Positions 37,023 through 45,524 of a stretch of DNA of 64,000 nt are shown in pieces. Within the stretch, counting starts at the first letter, position 1; every line of letters begins with the position of its first letter. The notes beneath the pieces were generated by a model, which did not search any database, had not been told where the DNA came from, and was given only the letters and a program-made list of their open reading frames with translations. The stretch spans positions 1,798,001-1,862,000 of the forward strand of contig NZ_JALRMO010000001.1 in NCBI RefSeq assembly GCF_023276405.1, read 5' to 3'. Source of the stretch: Paenibacillus hamazuiensis (lineage in GTDB: Bacteria > Bacillota > Bacilli > Paenibacillales > NBRC-103111). A program made the position numbers and the translations under genes.

Positions 37023-37541
37023 ATGCTGAAGCTGATCGGCTGCGTGCTTATATTGTTTTCCGGCACGATGTTCGGCTTTTATCAGGCATCGCTGCTCTCC
37101 CGCAGGCCGAAACAAATACGGCAGTTCATTCAGGCGGTGCAGCGGCTCGAGACGGAAATCGTCTTCGGTCTCACGCCGCTTGCGGAGGCGTTCGGCAAGC
37201 TGTCGTCGCAGCTCACGGAGCCGGCGGCAGGGCTGTTTCGCACCGCCGGGGAACGGCTGGCCGCCGCTTCGGACTGCTCGGCCGCAGACATTTGGCGGGA
37301 GGCCGCGGAAGAACAGTTCAGGCTCACCGCGATGAAAACCGGAGAGAAGCAAATATTGCTTCAGCTGGGCTGGGCGCTTGGAAGAACCGACCGGGACGAT
37401 CAGGTGAAGCATCTTCGGCTGGCGGTCAGCCAGCTGCAGGCGGAGGAGACAGGGGCGATCGAAGAGCAGAAACGGTACGAAAGCATGTGGAAAAGCCTGG
37501 GGATCCTGATGGGCGCGCTTGTGGTCATTTTAATGTATTAG
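37023..37541 (+). CDS. spoIIIAB: Stage III sporulation protein AB
   Basis: A 172-residue protein of the GspF/T2SS-F-like SpoIIIAB family. It has an N-terminal membrane segment (LIGCVLILFSGTMFGFY), a helical soluble part with LETEIVFGLTPLAEAF, and a C-terminal membrane segment (LGILMGALVVILM). It starts 3 bp after the spoIIIAA stop and belongs to the feeding-channel complex. Confidence 0.94.
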   Translation: MLKLIGCVLILFSGTMFGFYQASLLSRRPKQIRQFIQAVQRLETEIVFGLTPLAEAFGKLSSQLTEPAAGLFRTAGERLAAASDCSAADIWREAAEEQFRLTAMKTGEKQILLQLGWALGRTDRDDQVKHLRLAVSQLQAEETGAIEEQKRYESMWKSLGILMGALVVILMY

Positions 37542-37554
37542 GAAGGTGCCGCCA

Positions 37555-37758
37555 ATGAACGTCGATGTGAACGCGATATTCCAGATCGCCGGCATCGGAA
37601 TTATCGTCGCCATGATCCATACGGTGCTTAAGCAGATGGGGAAAGAGGACATGGCCCATTGGGTGACGGTGATCGGATTCGTCGTAGTTCTGTTTATGGT
37701 CGTAAGCCTGCTCGACAGCCTGTTTAAAGAGATCAAGACCATCTTTCTTTTTCAGTAA
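37555..37758 (+). CDS. spoIIIAC: Stage III sporulation protein AC
   Basis: A 67-residue protein with two membrane helices (FQIAGIGIIVAMIHTVL and WVTVIGFVVVLFMVVSLL); length and pattern match SpoIIIAC. The start is ATG 37555 after GGAAGGTG; an ATG at 37546 overlaps that ribosome site. Confidence 0.94.
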   Translation: MNVDVNAIFQIAGIGIIVAMIHTVLKQMGKEDMAHWVTVIGFVVVLFMVVSLLDSLFKEIKTIFLFQ

Positions 37759-37774
37759 GGTCAGGTGAAGGCCG

Positions 37775-38164
37775 TTGGAAATGATTCAGATCGTGGGTAT
37801 CGGACTGATCGCCACCATATTGATATTGATCATCAAGGAACAGAAGCCGATGTTCGCCTTTTTGCTTACCGCTTTTACAGGCATAGCGCTGTTCCTCATG
37901 CTGATCGGCAAAATCTCTTCCGTCATTCAGGTGTTGGAAGATTTGGCGGTAAAGTCCAACATCAACATGATCTTTTTGAAAACGATATTGAAAATCATCG
38001 GTATCGCGTATATCGCGGAATTCGGAGCCCAAATCGTACGCGATGCGGGGCAAGAATCGATCGCTTCCAAAATCGAGCTGGCCGGAAAAATTTTAATCAT
38101 GGTGATGGCCATTCCGATCGTGTCCGTCATCATAGAAACGGTTGTGAAAATGATTCCGGCTTAA
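37775..38164 (+). CDS. spoIIIAD: Stage III sporulation protein AD
   Basis: A 129-residue membrane protein related to SpoIIIAC in its first third (IQIVGIGLIATILILII) with further helices after it. KTILKIIGIAYIAEFGAQIV is family-typical. The start is TTG 37775 after AGGTGAAGG; ATG 37781 is the alternative. Confidence 0.93.
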   Translation: MEMIQIVGIGLIATILILIIKEQKPMFAFLLTAFTGIALFLMLIGKISSVIQVLEDLAVKSNINMIFLKTILKIIGIAYIAEFGAQIVRDAGQESIASKIELAGKILIMVMAIPIVSVIIETVVKMIPA

Positions 38165-38185
38165 GGCGGTAGGAGTTGAAGCAAA

Positions 38186-39367
38186 TTGTCGCGGCCATGG
38201 AAACGAGTGCTATTTATGACGGGAAGCTTGCAAACGGCTGTATCCGGCAGCATGTCAGGCCTGACAGCGGCGGCTCCGTTCGATCAGGTCGTCAGGGAGC
38301 AGGCGGAGCATTTGCCTACGGATCAGGTTGAGCAATTTTGGAACAAGCTGGTCAACGAATACGGCGGATTTTTTCCCGACAGCCAAACCCCGAGCTTCAT
38401 GGACCTGCTCACGGGGGCGAAGCAGCTGAGCATGACCTCGGCGCTGCAGAGCGTGCTCAAATACTTTTTTCACGAGGTTCTCTATAACGGCAAGCTGCTG
38501 GCGGCTATCGTCGTATTGACCATCTTCAGCATACTGCTCGAGACGCTGCAAAGCTCCTTTGAAAAAAACGCGGTGAGCAAAATCGCCTACTCGATCTGCT
38601 TTCTCGTGCTGATGATAATGGCGATCAACAGCTTCAGCGTAGCGATCGGGTATGCCAAGGGCGCGATCAATGACATGATCAACTTTATGGTGGCGGTCGT
38701 TCCGCTTCTGCTGACGCTGCTCGCTTCGATGGGCAATGTCGTTTCGGTGTCGGTGCTGCATCCGCTTATTATATTTATGATTCATACGGTAGGGACGGCG
38801 ATTTACGCCTTCGTATTCCCGCTCTTGTTTTTTTCCGCCGTGCTGCATATCGTCAGTTCGCTGACGGACAAATACAAAGTAACCCAGCTCGCCAACCTGC
38901 TGCGCAACATCGGACTCGGTTCCTTGGGTGTATTCATCACCGTATTTCTCGGCGTCATCTCCGTGCAGGGGGCCGGCGGCGCCGTGGCGGACGGAGTCAC
39001 GATCCGCACGGCGAAATACATTGCCGGCAACTTCGTTCCCGTCGTCGGCCGCCTGTTCGCAGATGCCTCCGAGACGGTCATCGGCGCTTCACTGCTTGTG
39101 AAGAATGCCGTCGGCCTCGTCGGCGTCGTCATCATCATCCTGATCTGTGCGTTTCCGGCCATCAAAATCATCACGCTCGCGCTCATCTACAATTTGTGTG
39201 CGGCCATCATGCAGCCGCTCGGCGACAATCCGATGATCGCTTGCCTGGAAACGATCGGGAAAAGCATGGTCTACGTGTTCGCCGCCCTGGCGGTCGTCGG
39301 ATTGATGTTTTTCCTCGCCATTACGATCATGATCGCGGCGGGCAACGTCTCGGTCATGGTACGCTAA
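38186..39367 (+). CDS. spoIIIAE: Stage III sporulation protein AE
   Basis: A 393-residue polytopic protein. An N-terminal hydrophobic segment is followed by an extracellular-type region (about residues 30-95) and about seven membrane helices. KIAYSICFLVLMIMAINSF and ISVQGAGGAVADGVTIRTAK match the family. The start is TTG 38186, preceded by GGAG. It is part of the feeding channel. Confidence 0.94.
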   Translation: MSRPWKRVLFMTGSLQTAVSGSMSGLTAAAPFDQVVREQAEHLPTDQVEQFWNKLVNEYGGFFPDSQTPSFMDLLTGAKQLSMTSALQSVLKYFFHEVLYNGKLLAAIVVLTIFSILLETLQSSFEKNAVSKIAYSICFLVLMIMAINSFSVAIGYAKGAINDMINFMVAVVPLLLTLLASMGNVVSVSVLHPLIIFMIHTVGTAIYAFVFPLLFFSAVLHIVSSLTDKYKVTQLANLLRNIGLGSLGVFITVFLGVISVQGAGGAVADGVTIRTAKYIAGNFVPVVGRLFADASETVIGASLLVKNAVGLVGVVIIILICAFPAIKIITLALIYNLCAAIMQPLGDNPMIACLETIGKSMVYVFAALAVVGLMFFLAITIMIAAGNVSVMVR

Positions 39368-39396
39368 CCGACATGAAGCTGAAGGAGTGAAGGCGC

Positions 39397-40086
39397 ATGG
39401 AATGGCTCGGCGGGTGGCTGCGGCAAATCGTTCTGGTCATCCTGCTGGCGACATTTATCGATTTGATCCTCCCGAGCAGCACGATGCAGAGGTACGTAAA
39501 AACAGTCATCAGCCTGTTCATTCTGCTGACGCTGCTGAATCCGGTGTTCGGGCTGCTTCACGACAAATGGGATCCGGACCGGCTGATCGCCGAGGCGACT
39601 GCGGCCGGGGAAAGAAGTTCGGGCGGCAGCGGCGGGGCTTTGCCTTCGCTAAATGCGATCGAGCGGCAGTCCGATCAGCTCAGGGAGATGCAAAACCGGC
39701 AATCTCGCCGGCTTGTGGAAGAGCAGCTTGCGGCCCGCATGAAAGAGAACATCGAGAAGCAAAGCGGCATGGCGGTCAAGAGCGTACGCGTGACTACCGT
39801 CCAGGATGAGAAAGGCCAAGCTTCCATCGGGAACGTACTCATCGCTTTACAGGAACAGGGTACCGGCAAACCCCAAGCGGGAAAACCAGGCAATGACATC
39901 AGCATTGAGCCGGTCCAGCCTGTCAACATAAATATCCAGCCTCTCAAAACGGAGGCCGGCGCCAAACCTGCCCAATCGGCGTCGTCGCCGAAGGAGGAGC
40001 AGACCAAAGCCGCCGTGCTGAACCTGCTTCGCCAGGAATGGCAGCTAAAGCCGGAACAGGTCGACATTACTTTTGAAAAAAAATGA
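39397..40086 (+). CDS. spoIIIAF: Stage III sporulation protein AF
   Basis: A 229-residue protein: two N-terminal membrane helices (about residues 5-55, including FIDLILPSSTMQRYVKTVI), then a soluble domain with a Pro/Gln/Lys-rich linker and a C-terminal ring-building-like segment. The start is ATG 39397 after AAGGAG. It is followed by an unusual 209-bp gap before spoIIIAG that holds a long hairpin. Confidence 0.93.
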   Translation: MEWLGGWLRQIVLVILLATFIDLILPSSTMQRYVKTVISLFILLTLLNPVFGLLHDKWDPDRLIAEATAAGERSSGGSGGALPSLNAIERQSDQLREMQNRQSRRLVEEQLAARMKENIEKQSGMAVKSVRVTTVQDEKGQASIGNVLIALQEQGTGKPQAGKPGNDISIEPVQPVNINIQPLKTEAGAKPAQSASSPKEEQTKAAVLNLLRQEWQLKPEQVDITFEKK

Positions 40087-40154
40087 GGACTGTTTGAGAT
40101 ACCCAAGCGCAGGTGATGAGGATGCCGCAGGGGCGAAGCGAGCTGCTTTGAAAT

Positions 40155-40229
40155 CGGCAAGTCCGGTGAATAATCATCTGAGGAGAAACGATCCGCACTC
40201 GAAGCGGACAATTATTCATTGGACTTCCG
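40155..40229 (+). other. Long imperfect hairpin between spoIIIAF and spoIIIAG
   Basis: AAGTCCGGTGAATAAT (40159-40174) pairs over all 16 positions (two G-U) with ATTATTCATTGGACTT (40211-40226). CGG before and CCG after extend the stem past a bulged C. The 36-nt loop holds a second small stem (CCGC/GCGG) and a GAGGAG. There is no T tract, so it does not look like a simple terminator. The 209-bp gap carries no supported gene. Confidence 0.6.
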
Positions 40230-40295
40230 GAACGAAGCACCCTTCACCGAAGCGTTACATTTCTCAATCAATCCTCCACGAACCGAGGTGAACCA

Positions 40296-40934
40296 ATGGG
40301 CAAATTCATCCAACTGATCGAAAAATGGCTGGGAGGCGGGGAAGGCGGCACGAAGCGGGTACAGACGTTCCGCTGGCTCATCCTCGTTGGGCTGATCGGT
40401 GCAGCATTCATGATCCTGAATTCTTTTATCCATATAAAAGAACTCGACCCCATTGGCGAGAGCCGCGGCTCGCCGCCCCAGTCGGAGAAGCCGGCCTTTC
40501 TCGGCTCCGGCGGCGGCAAGGAGCAGACATCGTTTCGCGAATACGAGGAGGCTTACGAGGCTCAGCTCCGCGACATTTTGACCAAAATCGTCGGAGTCGG
40601 CGATGTCGAAGTGCTGGTGACGATCGAGTCCACCGAAGAAGTCGCCGTCGAGCGCAACACCCAGGAAACGCAGCAGACGACGAACGAAAAGGATCAGCAC
40701 GGCGCGACCCGGCACGTCACCGATGTTACCCGGAGGGGAGAAGTCGTTCTCTACGAAGTATCCGGCGGCAAACAGCCGCTCATTCTGAAAACGATCAAGC
40801 CGAAAATTCGCGGTGTCCTGGTCGTAGCGCGAGGGGCCGAAAACCTGACGGTCAAAAAGATGATCAGCGAGGCGGTCGAACGCGGATTGGACGTACCCGC
40901 ACACCGCATCTCGATATTGCCCCGCAAGCAGTAA
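40296..40934 (+). CDS. spoIIIAG: Stage III sporulation protein AG
   Basis: A 212-residue protein: one N-terminal membrane segment (WLILVGLIGAAFMILNSF), a Gly/Ser/Pro-rich stretch, then a ring-forming domain of the SpoIIIAG type (YEAQLRDILTKIVGVGDVEV and IRGVLVVARGAENL). It is expected to form the large ring of the channel in the intermembrane space. The start is ATG 40296 after GAGGTGA. Confidence 0.94.
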   Translation: MGKFIQLIEKWLGGGEGGTKRVQTFRWLILVGLIGAAFMILNSFIHIKELDPIGESRGSPPQSEKPAFLGSGGGKEQTSFREYEEAYEAQLRDILTKIVGVGDVEVLVTIESTEEVAVERNTQETQQTTNEKDQHGATRHVTDVTRRGEVVLYEVSGGKQPLILKTIKPKIRGVLVVARGAENLTVKKMISEAVERGLDVPAHRISILPRKQ

Positions 40935-40998
40935 CCGACGGCAATTCAACCATTAACCATACAGCGCAAAGCGCCTAAATTAAAGGAGGAATTTGAAG

Positions 40999-41790
40999 AT
41001 GAATGCAAAAAGACAAACGGTTTGGCTGGTATCGATGCTCAGCTTGATGGTGGTCCTTTCCGCTTATTACTTGTTCACGGAAGACGTGAACCAGCTCGAG
41101 TTTACCGGCACAGGCGTTAAGCAGGGCAGCGAAATCAAAGTGACGACGAATGAACACAGCACTTCGGGCACCGAGGCGAAATCGTCCGGAGCAGGCACGG
41201 ATGCGGCAGCAGACGCGAAAGCTGCCGCTCCGACGGACGCGAAAACCGACGCCAAAGCAAGCTCGACCGGGACTGTGGATGCTTCCAAGCAAAACGCGGG
41301 GGCTGCGGATTCCAAAGCAAGCAGCGTGAAAACCGATGCGAAAACGGACTCCAAATCGACGGCGGCGCAAACGCAGACCGGCACGGATGCGGCTAAATCC
41401 GACGCCAAAATACTCGACCAGGTGAAGGCGCAGGCGACGTCCGGTTCCGACTTTTTCGTCAGCCAGCAACTGAAGCGCAACGAAGAAATGGGCAAGCAGA
41501 CGGAAAAGCTGATGACGATCATCACCGACTCCAAGCAAAACACCGAAGCGGTTTCGAAAGCCTATGAGGATCTGCGGAAGCTCGAGGATAAGGAAGCGAA
41601 AATCACCAATCTCGAAGAAAGCCTGATGAAGGATTTCCCGCAAGTCTTTGTGAACGAAGAAGCGAGCAAATGGAAAATTGTCGTTCAGACAAACAAGCTG
41701 GAAAAAAGCCAGGCGGTCAGCATCGTCGACAAAGTGATGAAAGAAATGAGCGTAGGCCCGGAAAATATCGTCGTTCAGTATATGCCTTAA
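40999..41790 (+). CDS. spoIIIAH: Stage III sporulation protein AH
   Basis: A 263-residue protein: an N-terminal membrane helix (TVWLVSMLSLMVVLSAYYLF), a long Ala/Thr/Lys/Asp-rich linker of about 85 residues (about 50-135), then the YscJ/FliF-like domain that meets SpoIIQ (FFVSQQLKRNEEMGKQ, SVGPENIVVQYMP). It is longer than the B. subtilis form because of the linker. ATG 40999 is chosen, 8-9 nt after AAAGGAGG; TTG 40993 is too close. Last gene of the operon, with an insertion sequence in its terminator. Confidence 0.94.
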   Translation: MNAKRQTVWLVSMLSLMVVLSAYYLFTEDVNQLEFTGTGVKQGSEIKVTTNEHSTSGTEAKSSGAGTDAAADAKAAAPTDAKTDAKASSTGTVDASKQNAGAADSKASSVKTDAKTDSKSTAAQTQTGTDAAKSDAKILDQVKAQATSGSDFFVSQQLKRNEEMGKQTEKLMTIITDSKQNTEAVSKAYEDLRKLEDKEAKITNLEESLMKDFPQVFVNEEASKWKIVVQTNKLEKSQAVSIVDKVMKEMSVGPENIVVQYMP

Positions 41791-41802
41791 CCGGTAAATA
41801 TC

Positions 41803-41823
41803 CCCTGCGGCCGTGCCGCAGGG
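41803..41823. repeat. Target site duplication, left copy (half of split spoIIIAH terminator)
   Basis: A 21-bp palindrome CCCTGCGG...CCGCAGGG, identical to 43370-43390. Before insertion it was the stem of a terminator that continues as GTTTTTT at 43391-43397. Confidence 0.85.
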
Positions 41824-41906
41824 CAGATTGTTGACAAAGCCCCGGTTTTTCGGGGCTTTTGTAGGATCATTTTTTGAATTTAGCCCTAAAAATAGAAGAT
41901 CGCCTC

Positions 41907-42680
41907 TTATCCGGCCCTTTTAGCCAGGATATTGGCGATCTTTTTAATGTTTTGACATAGTGCAGTCAGTAATGCTTGCTGCTGCACTTTGTTTCGGCCG
42001 CGGAACCGGCAGTAGCGAAGCCCATGGAGCTCTTTGGCATCCGCGAAGCTTCGCTCAATCGTCTGGTATCGTAAGCGGTAGAGATATTTGCCGGACTTGC
42101 TTCTACCGTTTTGTTTTACCCACTCTTTACTATCCTGCCATACATGCCTGGTGATGACTTTTTGGTGATTCCGGGACCGGGTACATTCTTTGAGCATGGG
42201 GCAGTTCGCACAATGATTCGGATCCGACTTATACTGTCTGTAGCCTTCGCGATCCGTTGTCGTATATTTCAATTCGTGTTTTTGTGGACATATATACACA
42301 TTGTTCTCCGCATCATACTTAAATCGCCACTTAGCCATTAATCCTTTAACTGGGGTAAAGGCTCTACCTCCGATGACCGCGTATATTTTCTTGTCTTGAA
42401 GCTTTTTGCAAATGTGCGACGTGAAGTAACCTGCATCCAGTGCGACGGCTTCCAGTGTTTTTTCGAATTTAAACTTCTTGATGATATGTTCCAAACGCTC
42501 TATGTAAGGGACAGAATCGTGAACATTGCCGGCAGTGACGTGGACATCCATGATGATGTTGTATTTGTGGTCGACGGTCCGATGATCGAGATAGAAAAAG
42601 CCTTCCGGCTTACCGTCCCGCACCATATAACCGCTCTCCGGATCGGTTGTGCTTACCTTCGTTAGTTTGGTTTCTTCCAC
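41907..42680 (-). CDS. IS1182-family transposase, C-terminal part (split by -1 shift)
   Basis: The 257-residue open frame covers the DDE catalytic half: VSTTDPESGYMVRDG, EAVALDAGYFTSHIC and a final YRLRYQTIERSFADAKELHG segment with the DDE-type glutamate region. A cysteine cluster CANCPMLKEC lies near residue 160. Its frame joins the upstream half only through a -1 shift at 42701-42707. Alone it has no ribosome-bound start of its own that is convincing, although GAGGAGGTG precedes GAAGAAACC. Confidence 0.75.
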   Translation of the reverse strand: MEETKLTKVSTTDPESGYMVRDGKPEGFFYLDHRTVDHKYNIIMDVHVTAGNVHDSVPYIERLEHIIKKFKFEKTLEAVALDAGYFTSHICKKLQDKKIYAVIGGRAFTPVKGLMAKWRFKYDAENNVYICPQKHELKYTTTDREGYRQYKSDPNHCANCPMLKECTRSRNHQKVITRHVWQDSKEWVKQNGRSKSGKYLYRLRYQTIERSFADAKELHGLRYCRFRGRNKVQQQALLTALCQNIKKIANILAKRAG

Positions 42681-42694
42681 CTCCTCTCGTGGCT

Positions 42695-43273
42695 TTAAAG
42701 CTTTTTTCCATGAGCCTCGCGATCGGCACGAATTGCTTCGTCCAGTTCTTCCATGTAGGCCTTCGTACTCTTGGTTACTTCCTCTTGAACAAACTTTCGT
42801 TTATTCGCATTGGCCTTAAGATGAGTTGAGTCGGTGATAAGTACCCGACCGGCAACGAGACGATGTTGAATAGCAAGCAGAACGACCCGGTCGAAGATTT
42901 GTTGAAGTACATCGCCTTCTTGAAGACGTTCACGAAAGTAGCTAAGGGTGCTATGATCCGGCACGCGATCCTTGAGCCCAAGCCCCAGAAACCATCGATA
43001 AGCATTATTAGAGAAAACCTCTCTTTCCAACCGTCGTTCGGAGCGAATGCCGTCAAGATACCCGATCAATAGCATCTTGAAAAGCATGATGGGATCTGCC
43101 GAGGGACGTCCATTATCCTCGCAGTAATAAGGACGGACTAAGTCGAGAATAAAGGAAAAGTCGATATGCTTATGTACTTTACGAAGAGGATGATCTGGAT
43201 GAACCAGTTCCTCGATACACACCAATTCATATTCATTTTGGACATTCGGATTAGAGCGAAGCATAGGATCCAC
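42695..43273 (-). CDS. IS1182-family transposase, N-terminal part
   Basis: A 192-residue frame with the DUF772-type N-terminal domain ([51 protein letters not shown]) and the first catalytic aspartate in [16 protein letters not shown]. It ends in GKKL-stop right after the heptamer A AAA AAG (reverse strand 42707-42701). Slipping back one base there would continue as [15 protein letters not shown] into the second frame. It is either a programmed frameshift or a one-base deletion in an A run. Confidence 0.8.
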   Translation of the reverse strand: MDPMLRSNPNVQNEYELVCIEELVHPDHPLRKVHKHIDFSFILDLVRPYYCEDNGRPSADPIMLFKMLLIGYLDGIRSERRLEREVFSNNAYRWFLGLGLKDRVPDHSTLSYFRERLQEGDVLQQIFDRVVLLAIQHRLVAGRVLITDSTHLKANANKRKFVQEEVTKSTKAYMEELDEAIRADREAHGKKL

Positions 43274-43369
43274 CGCCTTAAGAGTATATTTACATTATAA
43301 CATATTAACGCGGTAATTTGTTAAAGATATTGAACGAAAAAGTAGCCTGTTGGGTTTTTCAACAGGCTG

Positions 43370-43398
43370 CCCTGCGGCCGTGCCGCAGGGGTTTTTTC
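43370..43398 (+). terminator. Target site duplication, right copy, with original terminator T tract
   Basis: 43370-43390 is the second copy of the 21-bp palindrome; GTTTTTT follows at 43391. Together with the left copy this marks the former spoIIIAH terminator, and the right copy is still an intact hairpin plus T tract. Confidence 0.8.
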
Positions 43399-43462
43399 GT
43401 CAAAAGAAGTGTTTTTTCGCGGAAGGAATCGACGGGCGGAAGGTGGAATCATAGATTTGATG

Positions 43463-43492
43463 TTTATGTCCGCGACTTGGTTGTGATATAAT
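43463..43492 (+). promoter_or_regulatory. Probable SigA promoter of accBC
   Basis: TTTATG (43463-43468), an 18-nt spacer and TATAAT (43487-43492), 52 bp before the accB start. Confidence 0.55.
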
Positions 43493-43543
43493 ACATTAGT
43501 CTCACGGTTCCATGTTTCACCAACGTTGAAGGAGTGAATGTAT

Positions 43544-44044
43544 TTGTTTAAGCTTAGCGAGATTAAAGAATTAATTAAACTGGTCGATCAATCTACTTTG
43601 CAAGAGCTTGAAATCGAAAGCGAAGGGTCGCGCCTTTTCATTCGCAAGCCTAATAAAACCGAATCCGTCATCGTCGCGCCTGCGCAGGTTCAACCAGCAT
43701 ATGCGCCGGTTTTGGCGCATCCCCGCGCGGAGCAGCCGGGCACGGACGCACTGGCGGCGGCGCCTGCGCCTGCCGCGGAGAAGAAAGCGGCAGCCGACCC
43801 AAATTTACATACAATCGTCTCTCCGATGGTAGGAACTTTTTACCAAGCACCGTCTCCGGGCGCGCCCGCATTCGTATCGAAAGGAGACCGTGTGAACGAG
43901 AAGACGGTCGTATGTATCGTCGAAGCGATGAAGCTGATGAACGAAATCGAAGCCGAAGTGAGAGGCGAAATCGTCGAGGTGCTCGCGGAAAACGGCCAGC
44001 TCGTCGAGTACGGACAACCTCTTTTCCTAGTTAAACCGGAGTAA
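43544..44044 (+). CDS. accB: Acetyl-CoA carboxylase biotin carboxyl carrier protein
   Basis: A 166-residue protein. The N-terminal [20 protein letters not shown] segment, an Ala/Pro-rich hinge (about residues 45-85) and the biotinyl domain with VEAMKLMNE, whose lysine is biotinylated, define AccB. It carries the carboxyl group in the first step of fatty acid synthesis. TTG 43544, 9-10 nt after AAGGAG, is preferred; ATG 43538 is only 3 nt from it. It is followed by accC after 18 bp. Confidence 0.95.
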   Translation: MFKLSEIKELIKLVDQSTLQELEIESEGSRLFIRKPNKTESVIVAPAQVQPAYAPVLAHPRAEQPGTDALAAAPAPAAEKKAAADPNLHTIVSPMVGTFYQAPSPGAPAFVSKGDRVNEKTVVCIVEAMKLMNEIEAEVRGEIVEVLAENGQLVEYGQPLFLVKPE

Positions 44045-44062
44045 TTTTCAGGAGGAATCCCA

Positions 44063-45421
44063 GTGAAGTTTCACAAAATATTGATCGCCAACCGCGGAGA
44101 GATCGCTGTCCGCATTATACGCGCCTGCCGGGAGCTCGGCATTTACACGGTAGCCGTATATTCGGAAGCGGACCGCGATGCGCTCCATGTCCGCATGGCG
44201 GACGAGGCTTACTGCATCGGTCCGTTTTTGTCCAAAGACAGCTACCTTAACCTGACGAATATTATGAGCGTCGCGACCTTGACCGAATCCGATGCCATTC
44301 ATCCGGGCTACGGCTTTCTTGCCGAAAATGCCGATTTCGCGGAAATTTGCGAAAGCTGCAACATCACATTTATCGGTCCTTCTCCGGAAGCGATCAGCAA
44401 GATGGGCGACAAATCCGTCGCCAAGCAGACGATGAAGGACGCCGGCGTACCTGTTATTCCGGGCTCCGACGGCCTTGTGGAAGATTTGGACGAGGCGATC
44501 CGGCTCGGCCGGGAAATCGGCTACCCGCTGATCATTAAAGCGACCGCGGGGGGCGGAGGCAAAGGCATCCGCATCGCCGAAAACGAAGAAATGCTGATCT
44601 CGCAAATTACGACCGCCCAGCAGGAAGCGCAGAAAGCGTTCGGCAACGCCGGCGTTTATCTGGAAAAATATTTGACGGGCATGAAGCACGTCGAAATTCA
44701 AATTTTGGCGGACAAGCACGGCAACGTCGTCCATTTGGGCGAGCGCGACTGCTCGGTGCAGCGCCGCCGTCAAAAGCTCGTCGAGGAAGCGCCTTGCCCG
44801 ATCCTCACACCGGAAACGAGAAAAGCGATGGGCGATGCCGCCGTTCGCGCCGCCAAAGCGGTGAACTATTCGGGAGCGGGCACGCTCGAGTTTTTGCTCG
44901 GGCCCGACGGCCGGTTCTACTTCATGGAAATGAACACGCGCATTCAGGTCGAGCATCCGGTGACGGAGATGATCACCGGCATCGATATCATCAAAGAGAT
45001 GATCCGCGTAGCCGAAGGCGAGCGCCTGTCGTTCCGCCAGGAAGACGTGCAAATTAACGGCTGGGCGATCGAATGCCGCGTCAATGCGGAAGATCCTAAC
45101 CGCAATTTTATGCCTTCCGCCGGACAAATTCAGTTCTATCTCCCTCCGGGAGGCTTCGGGGTGCGCGTGGACAGCGCCGCTTATCCGGGATATACGATTC
45201 CGCCGCATTATGATTCGATGATCGCAAAGCTGATCGTATGGGGAACGGATCGAAACGACGCGATTGCCCGAATGAAACGGGCTTTATCCGAGTTTACGAT
45301 CGAGGGGATATCCTCGACGATCCCGTTCCACCTGAAGCTGATGGACCATAAAAAATTTATCGCCGGCGACCACGATATCAAGTTTCTCGAGGAGCATGAC
45401 GTAAACGATCCGGAATCTTGA
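44063..45421 (+). CDS. accC: Acetyl-CoA carboxylase biotin carboxylase subunit
   Basis: A 452-residue ATP-grasp enzyme that carboxylates biotin on AccB. The N-terminal [18 protein letters not shown], the glycine-rich ATP loop [14 protein letters not shown] and the [16 protein letters not shown] segment with metal-binding glutamate and catalytic residues are complete. The start is GTG 44063 after CAGGAGGAA. Confidence 0.97.
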   Translation: MKFHKILIANRGEIAVRIIRACRELGIYTVAVYSEADRDALHVRMADEAYCIGPFLSKDSYLNLTNIMSVATLTESDAIHPGYGFLAENADFAEICESCNITFIGPSPEAISKMGDKSVAKQTMKDAGVPVIPGSDGLVEDLDEAIRLGREIGYPLIIKATAGGGGKGIRIAENEEMLISQITTAQQEAQKAFGNAGVYLEKYLTGMKHVEIQILADKHGNVVHLGERDCSVQRRRQKLVEEAPCPILTPETRKAMGDAAVRAAKAVNYSGAGTLEFLLGPDGRFYFMEMNTRIQVEHPVTEMITGIDIIKEMIRVAEGERLSFRQEDVQINGWAIECRVNAEDPNRNFMPSAGQIQFYLPPGGFGVRVDSAAYPGYTIPPHYDSMIAKLIVWGTDRNDAIARMKRALSEFTIEGISSTIPFHLKLMDHKKFIAGDHDIKFLEEHDVNDPES

Positions 45422-45428
45422 CGATTAT

Positions 45429-45457
45429 TTGTCATATATTTCGGATAATGGTATAGT
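45429..45457 (+). promoter_or_regulatory. SigA promoter of yqhY-amaP
   Basis: TTGTCA (45429-45434), a 17-nt spacer and TATAGT (45452-45457), upstream of the Asp23-family gene. Confidence 0.6.
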
Positions 45458-45524
45458 TATAAGATAAGACATGCTCCGGAGCCAGTCTGTCAGGCGAAAA
45501 CTTACTTTTTAGGAGGTTCATACC

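Larger units (their letters stand above)
41824..43369 (-). mobile_element. IS1182-family insertion sequence
   Basis: A 1546-bp element with imperfect terminal inverted repeats: CAGATTGTTGACAAAGCCC at the left, and CAGCCTGTTGAAAAACCC as the reverse complement of the right end. It is flanked by a 21-bp direct duplication. It carries a transposase in two reading frames on the reverse strand. Both ends contain a hairpin followed by T residues (for example AAAGCCCCG/CGGGGCTTT at 41838-41862), which could block readthrough. Confidence 0.88.

Noticed and set aside
40073-40291. 72-codon frame filling the spoIIIAF-spoIIIAG gap
   Set aside because: The TTG start has no ribosome site, the product has no recognisable pattern, and the stretch is better explained by the inverted repeat.
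44048-45208. 386-codon reverse frame opposite accC
   Set aside because: Composition is typical of an antisense shadow and accC on the forward strand is certain.
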